This document shows, one piece after another, positions 1 through 7,737 of a DNA stretch of 61,089 nucleotides (positions within the stretch are counted from its first letter, which is position 1; each line of letters starts with the position of its first letter). The position numbers and the translations under genes are program-made. This DNA is from Shewanella sp. UCD-KL12 (GTDB lineage Bacteria > Pseudomonadota > Gammaproteobacteria > Enterobacterales > Shewanellaceae): NCBI RefSeq assembly GCF_001957125.1, contig NZ_MPHJ01000022.1:1-61089 (forward strand), read 5' to 3'. The notes beneath the pieces are model-generated. The model was not told where the DNA came from, ran no database searches, and saw nothing but the letters and a program-made list of their open reading frames with translations.

Positions 1-201
1 ATCGACTCTAGCCGCCCAAAATTACTTGATGAACTTGGAATCTCATCCAATGCTTGGGTAACCTCAGCAAAAGAGTTTCGCCGCCAATACAGTGGTATTA
101 GTGGTCGTTGGGATGCTATGTGTGATTTTAAAAAACAGCATCATTGTGGTCAATGGTGCAAAGGTAAGGCCAGTAGCGATGCACTTCACCCCTCGCCTTA
201 G
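1..201 (+). CDS. C-terminal end of a probable REP-associated (IS200-like) tyrosine transposase, cut by the window edge
   Basis: The first frame is open from base 1 to a TAG at 199-201 and gives 66 residues. The part seen has the pattern found after the catalytic Y1 domain in REP-associated tyrosine transposases: a short segment ending in LDELGISSNAWV, an aromatic-rich helix with KEFRRQYSG, and a basic, Cys/His-containing tail (HHCGQWCKGK). The HUH and tyrosine motifs would lie upstream of the window and cannot be checked. The palindromic non-coding DNA that follows directly is the usual setting of such genes. The family call is inference from pattern; it could be another basic DNA-binding protein. 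Confidence 0.45.
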   Translation: MDSSRPKLLDELGISSNAWVTSAKEFRRQYSGISGRWDAMCDFKKQHHCGQWCKGKASSDALHPSP

Positions 202-364
202 TCGTATATAAACTATCTACAATGGTTTGAGATAATTAGTGGCTTCGAATAAACCAAGATACTTTTTCTAATCAATGTCAGTTTGAGTTGACTCGATGAT
301 CTAGCAAGCTTCTGTCCATAAATCAGTTATGAACTGTAAATCTCACGCTACATTGAACTTGCTG

Positions 365-472
365 GCAGAGCATCTGCTATGGGACGTGCAAGCTTCTAAA
401 TCAGGATGATTTAGTAGAGCCATCAGGGATGATTTTACGGCGACTTGCAAAGGGACATAGCAGATGAGCTGC
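365..472. repeat. 108-base inverted-repeat element with GGA-loop hairpins
   Basis: The arms GCAG plus CATCTGCTATG (365-381) and CATAGCAGATG plus CTGC (456-472) pair with one 2x2 internal mismatch. Inside is a second stem, TGCAAG/CTTGCA (387-392 with 444-449). Within that lies CTAAATCA-GGA-TGATTTAG (396-414), an 8-bp stem closed on GGA, followed by ATCA-GGG-ATGAT (422-433). The GGAUG loops resemble CsrA-type sites, but REP-like palindromes are the simpler reading. Confidence 0.6.
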
Positions 473-843
473 ATTTTATTAAAGTTAGATTGTTTGCTTT
501 TGGCTGTATGAGCTACCCAAAGCGGCTTTTGTCCAGAAGTTAGTTACGAGCAGTAAACTGCAATCGAAGAGAGTAATAACCTGATGTAGATGCAGCTGTG
601 GACTTCGGTTTCATGGTGAGGTATCACTTAGTGATACTCTTCGAACGGGAGATAGGGATATCGAACTGGCACTTCAACATGAAGGTTGTTTGAAACCGCA
701 GAGCGCCCAGGGATGGACTCTTATGAAATCAAGAGCTAGCGTTCCACAGAAGTATCTACATGTGGGCCTGCTGCAGGCAATAAACACCAATGAAGCTTTG
801 GTACTCAGTAAACTGACAAGTATCAAACCTGCCAGATACCCCC

Positions 844-887
844 AAAAAGCTACTTGTTACTTGCTAGCAGGCAAGCTCCAAGTAGCT
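844..887 (-). terminator. Intrinsic terminator of gltS
   Basis: Read on the minus strand, AGCTACTTG (887-879) pairs with CAAGTAGCT (856-848), enclosing a second small stem CTTGC/GCAAG, and the hairpin is followed by a run of T. It lies about 25 bases past the gltS stop codon. Confidence 0.7.
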
Positions 888-912
888 GGTAAGTTTCAAG
901 CCGCTGACAAGG

Positions 913-2142
913 TTAGAAATTAACAAACAAGTTAATGATCATCGCATTGACGATATCGATAAAGAATCCACATACCAAAGGCACGATAATGAAGGCTTTG
1001 TGGGCCGCACCGTATTGCTGAGATACTGCGGTCATATTCACAATTGCTGTCGCCGTCGAGCCGAGTGTCACACCACCAAAACCTGAACAGATCACTGCGG
1101 CTTCATAATCTTTACCCATCATCCTAAAGACAATAAACACGGTAAAGACAATCGACAAAGTAACTTGTAGTGCCATCACCACCGAGATATACGCAAGACT
1201 GCCTTCAAGCTCCCAGATTTTGAGACTCATCAAGGCCATAGTTAAGAACATACCTAAGCAGATGTCTTGAATAAGTGACAAGCCTTTAGAGGCATCCTCA
1301 ACATAGGTTCTATCTTTCTCTTTATCTCGACTTAAATAAGCGCGGCCAATATTACCTATGATGATACCCGCTAACAGACAGGCGACAAACATGGGCAGTT
1401 TAAGCCCTGCACCTTGCAGCCCTAAATCAATAAAGTAACCAATAATCAGGGTAACGTTCAACCATAACCAAGCACGTAAAACACCGAAGTAATCGACCTG
1501 AATATGCTTAGTATTATTGTTATGACTGGCACCAATATCTAAATTGTCATCAAGGTTAGGTTTTACCTGATGGCGTTTCATCAAATATGCCGCGATTGGG
1601 CCACCGATCACACAAGCTGCAATTAAACCTAAGGTATTTGATGCTATGCCTAGCTCACTGGCATTGGCTATTCCTAAATCCTCAACGAATGTAGGCGTCC
1701 AGGCCATAGCGGTTCCCACGCCACCAATAAGAGAGATTGAGCCGCTCATCAAGCCAGCTTTAGGGTCTAAGCCAAATAGTGTAGCAACACTGACGCCCAT
1801 AAAGTTTTGCAGGAAGATAAAGACACTCGAAAGCACCAATAAGATAAGCAGAGGCTTGCCACCTTTAAGTAAGGTTGCAATATCGGCTTTTAAGCCAATA
1901 CCGGCAAAGAAATAGAGCAGTAAGATATCTCTTACCTCTAAATTAAACTCTATCTGCAAACCAAAAGCGTAATAGAGGATCCCCACGATAGCTGCGCAAG
2001 CAAAACCACCCACTACAGGTTCCGGTATGCTGTATTTACGCAATAACTCATAACGAGAGATGATAGCTTTGCCGATAAACAGCGCAATAATCGCTAAAGT
2101 GAATGAGACAAAGTCTTTAATTTCGACTACCTGAGGTTCCAT
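913..2142 (-). CDS. gltS: Sodium/glutamate symporter, GltS family
   Basis: The 409-residue product is an inner-membrane carrier expected to import glutamate with Na+. It is hydrophobic throughout, with roughly ten to twelve membrane segments arranged as two inverted halves, and has the family's glycine-rich signatures (FFAGIGLKADI near residue 80, SLIGGVGTAMAW near 138, GFGGVTLGSTATAI in the second half). Length matches E. coli GltS (about 400). The start has a strong ribosome site, GGAGGA, nine bases before ATG. It is a single gene divergent from dapD, and the nested hairpin just past its stop ends the transcript. GltS is unrelated to the DAACS carriers found elsewhere in this window, so the cell has several routes for acidic amino acids. 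Confidence 0.9.
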   Translation of the reverse strand: MEPQVVEIKDFVSFTLAIIALFIGKAIISRYELLRKYSIPEPVVGGFACAAIVGILYYAFGLQIEFNLEVRDILLLYFFAGIGLKADIATLLKGGKPLLILLVLSSVFIFLQNFMGVSVATLFGLDPKAGLMSGSISLIGGVGTAMAWTPTFVEDLGIANASELGIASNTLGLIAACVIGGPIAAYLMKRHQVKPNLDDNLDIGASHNNNTKHIQVDYFGVLRAWLWLNVTLIIGYFIDLGLQGAGLKLPMFVACLLAGIIIGNIGRAYLSRDKEKDRTYVEDASKGLSLIQDICLGMFLTMALMSLKIWELEGSLAYISVVMALQVTLSIVFTVFIVFRMMGKDYEAAVICSGFGGVTLGSTATAIVNMTAVSQQYGAAHKAFIIVPLVCGFFIDIVNAMIINLFVNF

Positions 2143-2409
2143 CTAATCGCTTCCTCCAAAAAATGAACGTACAGTTTACATAAAGTTAACAACAAACACA
2201 TTAGTAGGTGCTTTCTTTTCATTAAGGCTGACTTAGAAGCAACTAAAACAGACCTCAGTCTGAAAATATGGTATTAAATAACGCAAAAAAAGTCATAAGT
2301 GAATGGGGCTAAAACTTTAAATGGCATATTAACCGAGCAATCAACACCCTATTGCCGGACAATTTGTTATAAAATCAATTATATCTTTTATCATGGAGAA
2401 AAAAACAAC

Positions 2410-3441
2410 ATGGCAACATTTTCACTTGCTTTTGGTAGTGCTACAAAAAACAACCAAGGAAAAATCATTGAAGCATTTTTCCCTAATCCACTACTAAATC
2501 CAGCTGAATCACTGATAACGGATATCAGCGCGATATTGGACTATCAAGGTGGTAATGAAGTTTTTGAAATTTCATCAGAACAAGCGACCCAACTGGCAGC
2601 CATTTTCACTCAGCATGATGATGCAGCCAACGCCAAGTTTTCATCATCTGCAGCACACAGTATTCAACCACTTGTTTTAGTTATCCTTGACCAAGACTCA
2701 AAACCTGAGACTGTCGCTGAAGGCTTCTTAAAGCTGCAACTGATTTCTCATCGCTTGATCAAACCACACGGTACTGTGTTAGATGGCATTTTTGGCTTAT
2801 TACACAATATTGCTTGGACAAATCAGGGTCCTATCGACTTACCTGAATTAGCAGACCGCCAAATTGAAGCCCGATTAGCTGGTGAAGTACTTACTGTTAA
2901 TTGTGTTGATAAATTCCCTAAGATGACAGATTACGTTGTCCCTGAAGGTGTGCGTATTGCACACACGGCGCGAGTTCGTTTAGGCGCGCATATAGGTAAA
3001 GGCACAACAATCATGCATGAAGGTTTTGTTAACTTTAACGCTGGCACAACCGGCGTGAGCATGGTTGAAGGTCGTATCTCTGCCGGTGTTGTCATCGGAG
3101 AAGGGACTGATATCGGCGGTGGGGCATCCATTATGGGCACACTCAGCGGCGGTGGACAGCTAGTCATCTCCATGGGTGAAAACTGCTTATTGGGCGCAAA
3201 TGCCGGTCTTGGTATCCCATTAGGTGATCGTTGTACTCTTGAATCTGGCTTGTATATTACAGCGGGTTCTAAAGTACAGATGTTAGATGCTCAAAACAAA
3301 CCTTTTGAAGTTGTGAAAGCAAGAGACTTAGCGGGTCAAAATGATCTGTTATTCCGTCGTAATTCAATCACAGGTACGATTGAATGCTTAACCAACAAGA
3401 CGGCAGTTGAGCTTAATTCGGAACTACATTCAAATAACTAA
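2410..3441 (+). CDS. dapD: 2,3,4,5-tetrahydropyridine-2,6-dicarboxylate N-succinyltransferase, long type
   Basis: DapD transfers succinate from succinyl-CoA to tetrahydrodipicolinate in the lysine/diaminopimelate pathway, in the cytoplasm as a trimer. The 343 residues match the long class known from Pseudomonas and Vibrio: an N-terminal domain, a middle domain, then a left-handed beta-helix of hexapeptide repeats from about residue 180 to 290 (ARVRLGAHIGKGTTIMHEG, GGGASIMGTLSGGG, LLGANAGLGIPLGDRC). The frame is open further upstream to 2299, but ATG 2410 is preferred because GGAGAA lies nine bases before it and the protein then begins like other family members. A terminator follows. Many Shewanella are thought to carry a short DapD elsewhere; whether this is the only copy cannot be judged here. 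Confidence 0.92.
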   Translation: MATFSLAFGSATKNNQGKIIEAFFPNPLLNPAESLITDISAILDYQGGNEVFEISSEQATQLAAIFTQHDDAANAKFSSSAAHSIQPLVLVILDQDSKPETVAEGFLKLQLISHRLIKPHGTVLDGIFGLLHNIAWTNQGPIDLPELADRQIEARLAGEVLTVNCVDKFPKMTDYVVPEGVRIAHTARVRLGAHIGKGTTIMHEGFVNFNAGTTGVSMVEGRISAGVVIGEGTDIGGGASIMGTLSGGGQLVISMGENCLLGANAGLGIPLGDRCTLESGLYITAGSKVQMLDAQNKPFEVVKARDLAGQNDLLFRRNSITGTIECLTNKTAVELNSELHSNN

Positions 3442-3486
3442 TTTTGCACAGTCGCTTAATTTGAATAAGTTGTACTGAATTATATT

Positions 3487-3528
3487 AAGGCAGAAGTAGA
3501 CGTATTTAGCGCTATCTCTGCCTTTTTT
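3487..3528 (+). terminator. Intrinsic terminator of dapD
   Basis: AAGGCAGA (3487-3494) pairs with TCTGCCTT (3517-3524), and the right arm runs into six T. It lies 45 bases past the dapD stop. Confidence 0.75.
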
Positions 3529-3563
3529 GTAGCGGCATAAGGCTTTGAATATAAAAAATTAAC

Positions 3564-3986
3564 CTAATTTCTGGTGTAAATTTGTAAAATAGGAGCGATA
3601 TGCTTACCAAATGAAAGTGTCATAGAGATACTTTCTCCAGCTTTAAATTTTTGTTTATAGTGTCTTGGTGAGATACGTTTACCGTCCCCCAACAACGCCA
3701 TAAGCTGATCATGTTGAAAAATTCGGCTGCCCGATGACTGGTTTTCAAGAGTCACAACCGCCCTTCGCTCCCCTTTCTCATTACTCATCAGTACATAGTT
3801 AACTACGCTAAAATCACTGATATTCGGTTGAATATCGCTATCGTTAGTAAAGTTGAGCGAGACATCATCGGACACGATACGGTCAACACTAAATACCTCA
3901 CTTTTACCTTTACCATTGGCTGATAAACAGCTAAAACTGATCAAGGTAGAGAGCACTGCTATGCTTGCTATCAAGTTACGTCTCAA
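3564..3986 (-). CDS. Exported protein of unknown function
   Basis: The 140 residues start with MRRNLI, a hydrophobic stretch and a small-residue region (SCLSANG), which fits a Sec signal peptide with cleavage near residue 23. The mature part is beta-rich and polar, with no cysteine, no lipobox beyond the leader cysteine in an unsuitable position, and no catalytic motif I recognise. It is predicted to be periplasmic. The composition (VVTLENQSSGSRIFQHDQ, then an SMTLSFGK stretch) hints at a small immunoglobulin-like or chaperone-like fold, but that is a guess. It may be co-oriented with the DUF3291 gene upstream (58-base gap). Confidence 0.65.
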   Translation of the reverse strand: MRRNLIASIAVLSTLISFSCLSANGKGKSEVFSVDRIVSDDVSLNFTNDSDIQPNISDFSVVNYVLMSNEKGERRAVVTLENQSSGSRIFQHDQLMALLGDGKRISPRHYKQKFKAGESISMTLSFGKHIAPILQIYTRN

Positions 3987-4044
3987 ACCAACCTCCTACA
4001 AAAATAGATTTATTAGCTTCACAATGAAAACCTTACTGCTTTCA

Positions 4045-4488
4045 TTAATCAGCTCTACGCTTAAAACTGAACGCAAAATCGGACTCACCATGCTCCCTGA
4101 AGTAGAGCAACCTCTCTTTTGCTTCTGCCACACTGGGCTGGTGACCTTCTGGTACCCACCAAAGCACATAGTTGGCCTCTTCTAACTTTTCAAACCACTC
4201 ACTTTTACGCTTCAAAAAATCGATATGGTGAGTCTTAAATAAAAAGGATTTAAGTGACTCAACGGACTCCCAGACTGACAGGTTCACAATCAGCGATGGA
4301 TCGTCGAAGGCTTGAATACTGGTCGCATCGCCACTTTCGTCCTGTAGTCGCCATACAAAACCTTGGCTGGCTTCAGCAATGGCATTAATGGGCACTAAGT
4401 TATCGACAAACTCTTTCATTAAAGGTTCATCCATTGCCGCCTTAGTACGGGCAATATTTATCTGAGCAAGCTGCATTTTCTCTGGCAT
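4045..4488 (-). CDS. DUF3291 domain-containing protein
   Basis: The 147-residue product has the layout of the DUF3291 family over its whole length: an opening MQLAQINIARTKAAMD stretch, then GFVWRLQDESGDAT, a NLSVWESVESLKSFLF segment, and a late WWVPEGHQPSVAEAKERL motif followed by SDFAFSF. The family looks like a ferredoxin-like alpha/beta barrel dimer related to antibiotic-biosynthesis monooxygenases; its function is not known. No signal peptide is visible, so it is cytoplasmic. Confidence 0.8.
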   Translation of the reverse strand: MPEKMQLAQINIARTKAAMDEPLMKEFVDNLVPINAIAEASQGFVWRLQDESGDATSIQAFDDPSLIVNLSVWESVESLKSFLFKTHHIDFLKRKSEWFEKLEEANYVLWWVPEGHQPSVAEAKERLLYFREHGESDFAFSFKRRAD

Positions 4489-4746
4489 CTAACGTCCCTA
4501 TCCATATCGAGCAAATGTAAGTTTACTGACTCTACCTTAATTTAACTGGTGCTTAAATATACGAAACCAACTCAAATGTAATAATTAATAACCAGCTTTT
4601 GCGAACAATATGAATCATTTAAACAAAAGAAAAACGCCTTACAATATCAGCTCAATAAAGTAAAACGTGCGCTAGCACAAAGACATAAAGGTATTCAGCC
4701 CCTACAATCCTTCGCGGATAATAATTTACAAGTTTCGGTTAAAGAT

Positions 4747-5841
4747 ATGGATTCTTTTCAGTGGGATAGCCATTATATTACAGGGCTAAATGATGTTGAT
4801 GAACAGCACCACAAGCTCGTCAGTTTGATCAATCGATTCGGTTGTCAGATAGCCAGAGATCAACTGGTATTAGAAGATATTGAAGCGGTGCTGAGTGAGC
4901 TTTGGGATTATACCCAACATCACTTTTCTGATGAAGAAGCCTTGATGAGACAAAAAGGGGTTGATGCGCGACACGTCGCAGAGCAGATAAAAGACCATCA
5001 GTACTTTCTGAATGAAATTTTAGAATACCGCGCCTGCATATCCATACAAAATAGAGAGACATTAAAAGGTTTACTCAAATTTCTGACCCAATGGTTAGCA
5101 TTTCATATTCTGGGCGCCGACCAGAATATGGCTATGCAGATAGCAGCGATAGACTCAGGTTTAACGCCTGAGCAAGCTTACAATCAAGAGCAGCTACAAA
5201 GCAGCAATGCGACCACACCGCTTCTCACCGCCTTAAATGGTCTATTTGAACAGGTATGTACTCAAAATGAGCAACTTAAAAAGCTAAACCAATCCCTTGA
5301 AGAGAAGGTCTTAGCACGAACTCAAGCGCTTCTTGATGCCAATTCTCACTTAGAAAAGCTATCAAATACCGACCCATTAACTGGGCTGTATAACCGTCGT
5401 TATGCCATGGAGAAGCTAGTCCAGCTCTGGAGCCAGTCACAGACTAATCAGCATAGTTTAGCCTGTATCTTAATTGATGCTGATGACTTTAAGTCGGTCA
5501 ATGATACATTTGGCCACGATGCTGGCGATACGGTTCTCTGTGAATTAGCCCGCCATTTAACTCATCATTTACGAACCGATGACTTAATCTGCCGCCTTGG
5601 GGGAGATGAGTTTATTGTGATCAGCCCTAACACAGGGCTTGCTGATATTAAGCAGTTAGCAGCGAAACTCCATTTCGAGATAGCCAATATAAAAATTGCA
5701 CTCGGTGGGCATTATTGGCTAAGCAGTATCAGCGTTGGCGTTGCTGTTCAAACGCCCCAGATGACTCACTATCACGAACTGATTAAACAAGCCGATGAGT
5801 CGCTGTATCAAGCCAAAGCCAGAGATATTCGTATCGCCTAG
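4747..5841 (+). CDS. Hemerythrin-domain diguanylate cyclase
   Basis: This cytoplasmic protein (364 residues) should make cyclic di-GMP in response to oxygen or redox state. Residues 1-135 are a bacteriohemerythrin: WDSHYITG, VDEQHHKLV, HHFSDEEALM, a later H...H pair, and HILGADQNM give the His/Glu/Asp ligands of a di-iron site. A coiled-coil linker (about 165-200) leads to the GGDEF domain. The active loop RLGGDEF lies near residue 285 and is intact, and RTDD five residues before it is a product-inhibition I-site. ATG 4747 puts the hemerythrin motif at the very start, as usual, but its ribosome site is weak, and the same frame is open back to 4585 with coding-like sequence (see findings). Confidence 0.9.
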   Translation: MDSFQWDSHYITGLNDVDEQHHKLVSLINRFGCQIARDQLVLEDIEAVLSELWDYTQHHFSDEEALMRQKGVDARHVAEQIKDHQYFLNEILEYRACISIQNRETLKGLLKFLTQWLAFHILGADQNMAMQIAAIDSGLTPEQAYNQEQLQSSNATTPLLTALNGLFEQVCTQNEQLKKLNQSLEEKVLARTQALLDANSHLEKLSNTDPLTGLYNRRYAMEKLVQLWSQSQTNQHSLACILIDADDFKSVNDTFGHDAGDTVLCELARHLTHHLRTDDLICRLGGDEFIVISPNTGLADIKQLAAKLHFEIANIKIALGGHYWLSSISVGVAVQTPQMTHYHELIKQADESLYQAKARDIRIA

Positions 5842-5849
5842 TTAGCCAG

Positions 5850-6147
5850 CTAATCATCCCCAGGCTCAGTGATATCATGATCTTGCTCAGAAGGGTGTAG
5901 CTCCCCGCCCTCTAAGCAGGTGGTAAGGAGACTATAACTGGCAGTGTAAAACTAGCTTCATCCTCACTCAAACCTGCTAATCATCCCCAGGCTTAGTGAT
6001 ATCATGATCTTGCTCAGAAGGGTGTAGCTCCCCGCCCTCTAAGCAGGTGGTAAGGAGACTATAACTGGCAGTGTAAAACTAGATTCATCCTCACTCAAAC
6101 CTGCTAATCATCCCCAGGCTTAGTGATATCATGATCTTGCTCAGAAG
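5850..6147. repeat. 127-bp tandem repeat containing the 3' end of the neighbouring symporter gene
   Basis: Two full units (5850-5976 and 5977-6103) are followed by a partial third (6104-6147). Each starts with CTAATCATCCCCAGGC and the units differ at only a few bases. The partial unit is the actual end of the symporter gene (last 14 codons and stop). The full units carry that same tail plus 83 further bases found nowhere else in the window. 127 is not a multiple of three, so frame is not kept between units. Confidence 0.95.
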
Positions 6148-7393
6148 AAAGCACCCAAGCCTCTCCTTCTGAGCGTGCAATAATCACCGTACCGCATGCA
6201 TCACTGTAGACATTAACTGCGGTTCTAAGCATATCCAACACTCTATCTGTGACTAAAAGCAGGCCTATCGCCTCCAGTGGTAATCCTATTGCACTCAATA
6301 TGACAGTAATGGCCACTAAGCTGGCTGCAGGGATGCCGGCAACACCAATTGAGGTTAATAGAGCCACTAAGACGATGGTGAACTGAGTCACTAAGCCTAG
6401 CTCTATGCCATAAGCCTGCGCGATAAACATAGCGGCAACACACTCATAAAGCGCCGTACCATCCATATTGACCGTCGCGCCAAGAGGCAACACAAAACTG
6501 GCGGTTTTTCGTGATACTCCGGCGCGTTTTTTTACACACTCCATAGTCAAAGGCAGCGTGGCCGATGAAGATGCGGTAGAGAAAGCCATCAAGATGGCAG
6601 GTGACATAACAGTTAATTGCTTTAACGGGCTCACACCTGCAACAAACTTAAGTAAAATAGGAAGCGCGACAAAGGCATGTACAGCGAGCGCAGCCATTAC
6701 CGTTAACAGAAAAACCAACATGGGCGCAAACGCATCGAAGCCTGTGGCACTCACCGTCTTAGCAATGAGTGCGAATATGCCAATAGGCGCGAACTTAAGA
6801 ATAAATTGCGTTATTAGCACCATAGTCTTAGACACTCCGCGCCAGAAATCCCTTAGTACTTCTCCCCTACGTCCCTCAACCCGCCCCATGAAAAAGCCAA
6901 ACAATAAACTGAAGAAGATAAGACCAAGCATCTGGCCTTCTGCTGCTGCCGAAATGATATTAGTTGGGATCATGCGAATAAAAATATCGACTAAATCTTT
7001 ACCGCCTCTGCCCTCAACCTTAGTCAGACTTGATTCAAGCTCTGCTGTATCTGCATGAAGGTTAAGTAGCTCACCTGCAGGGGCGCCGTCGACCATACCT
7101 GGCGTTGTGATGTTGACTATGGTGAGACCAATTAAGATAGCGATTAAACTGGTTGTCACGTAATAACCTAAAGTTTTTAGCCCTAAACGCCCTAGATTGT
7201 CCCCCTGATTAAGGCTAGCCATACTGGAGATGATTGATGCCATGATCAAAGGAACAATGACCATTTTAAGGGCATTAAGAAACAGGGTGCCAACAAAACT
7301 AAAAACTTGATAAAAGTAGCCTTCAGGAGAGGTCAATAAGCCAACCAAGACAGCGATAACAATCGCTATCATTATCTGCCAATGAAGCTTCAT
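6104..7393 (-). CDS. Dicarboxylate/amino acid:cation symporter (DAACS family)
   Basis: The 429-residue inner-membrane carrier belongs with GltP, DctA and Glt(Ph). It shows the re-entrant hairpin HP1 serine motif (FSTASSSATLPLT, near residue 270), the TM7 NMDGTALYE motif near 312, HP2 (GVAGIPAASL, near 357) and the TM8 substrate region (DRVLDMLRTAVNVYSDA). NMDGT and the TM8 Asp are as expected for an acidic substrate with Na+ or H+ coupling; the exact substrate cannot be read. The C-terminal tail (about 25 residues) is polar, and its last codons are part of the 127-bp tandem repeat, so the natural 3' end may have been rebuilt. It is divergent from a second DAACS gene. Confidence 0.9.
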   Translation of the reverse strand: MKLHWQIMIAIVIAVLVGLLTSPEGYFYQVFSFVGTLFLNALKMVIVPLIMASIISSMASLNQGDNLGRLGLKTLGYYVTTSLIAILIGLTIVNITTPGMVDGAPAGELLNLHADTAELESSLTKVEGRGGKDLVDIFIRMIPTNIISAAAEGQMLGLIFFSLLFGFFMGRVEGRRGEVLRDFWRGVSKTMVLITQFILKFAPIGIFALIAKTVSATGFDAFAPMLVFLLTVMAALAVHAFVALPILLKFVAGVSPLKQLTVMSPAILMAFSTASSSATLPLTMECVKKRAGVSRKTASFVLPLGATVNMDGTALYECVAAMFIAQAYGIELGLVTQFTIVLVALLTSIGVAGIPAASLVAITVILSAIGLPLEAIGLLLVTDRVLDMLRTAVNVYSDACGTVIIARSEGEAWVLSSEQDHDITKPGDD

Positions 7394-7737
7394 CAGTTAC
7401 ACCTCTAGCCAAATGACTATTAACTCCCTACAAATACTAGCCAAGCACAGAGCATTTCGCTAAATCTGCTAAATATTTAGTGCATTTATCCTTAACCACG
7501 ACGAACTTGTTAATAAAAAGCATCTCAAACAGACGTTATGTGTACCAGCTCCCCACCTAAGGTTAATGCCACCCCCAGCCTAAGTTATGGCTTTAAGGGG
7601 ATTAGGTTAAAGTTAACGCTAATTGCCATGGTAGGACTTGTTAGCAGCTTGTATATAACAGAGTATTTTTAGCACTAATGACGGAAGTACAGCTCTAGGG
7701 AAGGGGTAAATATTATTAAAATTGAAGGTGCAGACTT
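7394..7737. other. Divergent promoter region between two DAACS genes
   Basis: No gene is seen. A short hairpin (AGCC/GGCT within a C-rich and G-rich frame) lies near 7573-7603, and GAAGGTG precedes the rightward start. No operator could be assigned to a known regulator. Confidence 0.5.

Larger units (their letters stand above)
202..912. other. Non-coding region rich in palindromes and repeats
   Basis: No convincing gene lies here. It holds a large imperfect inverted repeat (365-472), an imperfect direct repeat of 37 bases (309-345 and 526-562, 27 of 37 identical), a compact palindrome (GTATCACT/AGTGATAC, 621-637), a CAGGGATGG motif near 708-716, a GCCTGC/GCAGGC palindrome near 766-778, and the gltS terminator at the right end. 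The structure and the adjoining transposase end suggest REP/BIME-like dispersed elements. Confidence 0.6.

Noticed and set aside
690..923. 77-codon frame on the plus strand at the left edge
   Set aside because: It crosses palindromes and the gltS terminator, has no ribosome site and a non-protein-like composition.
2299..2409. 37-residue N-terminal extension of DapD
   Set aside because: A good ribosome site and the family N-terminus support ATG 2410; the extension has no similarity to the family.
5850..6147. CRISPR-like array
   Set aside because: Units are contiguous 127-bp tandem copies with no spacers and include coding sequence.
6468..7058. 196-codon plus-strand frame antisense to the first DAACS gene
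   Set aside because: It is the shadow of a GC-skewed membrane-protein gene on the other strand; Ser/Ala/Lys-rich composition and no homology pattern.
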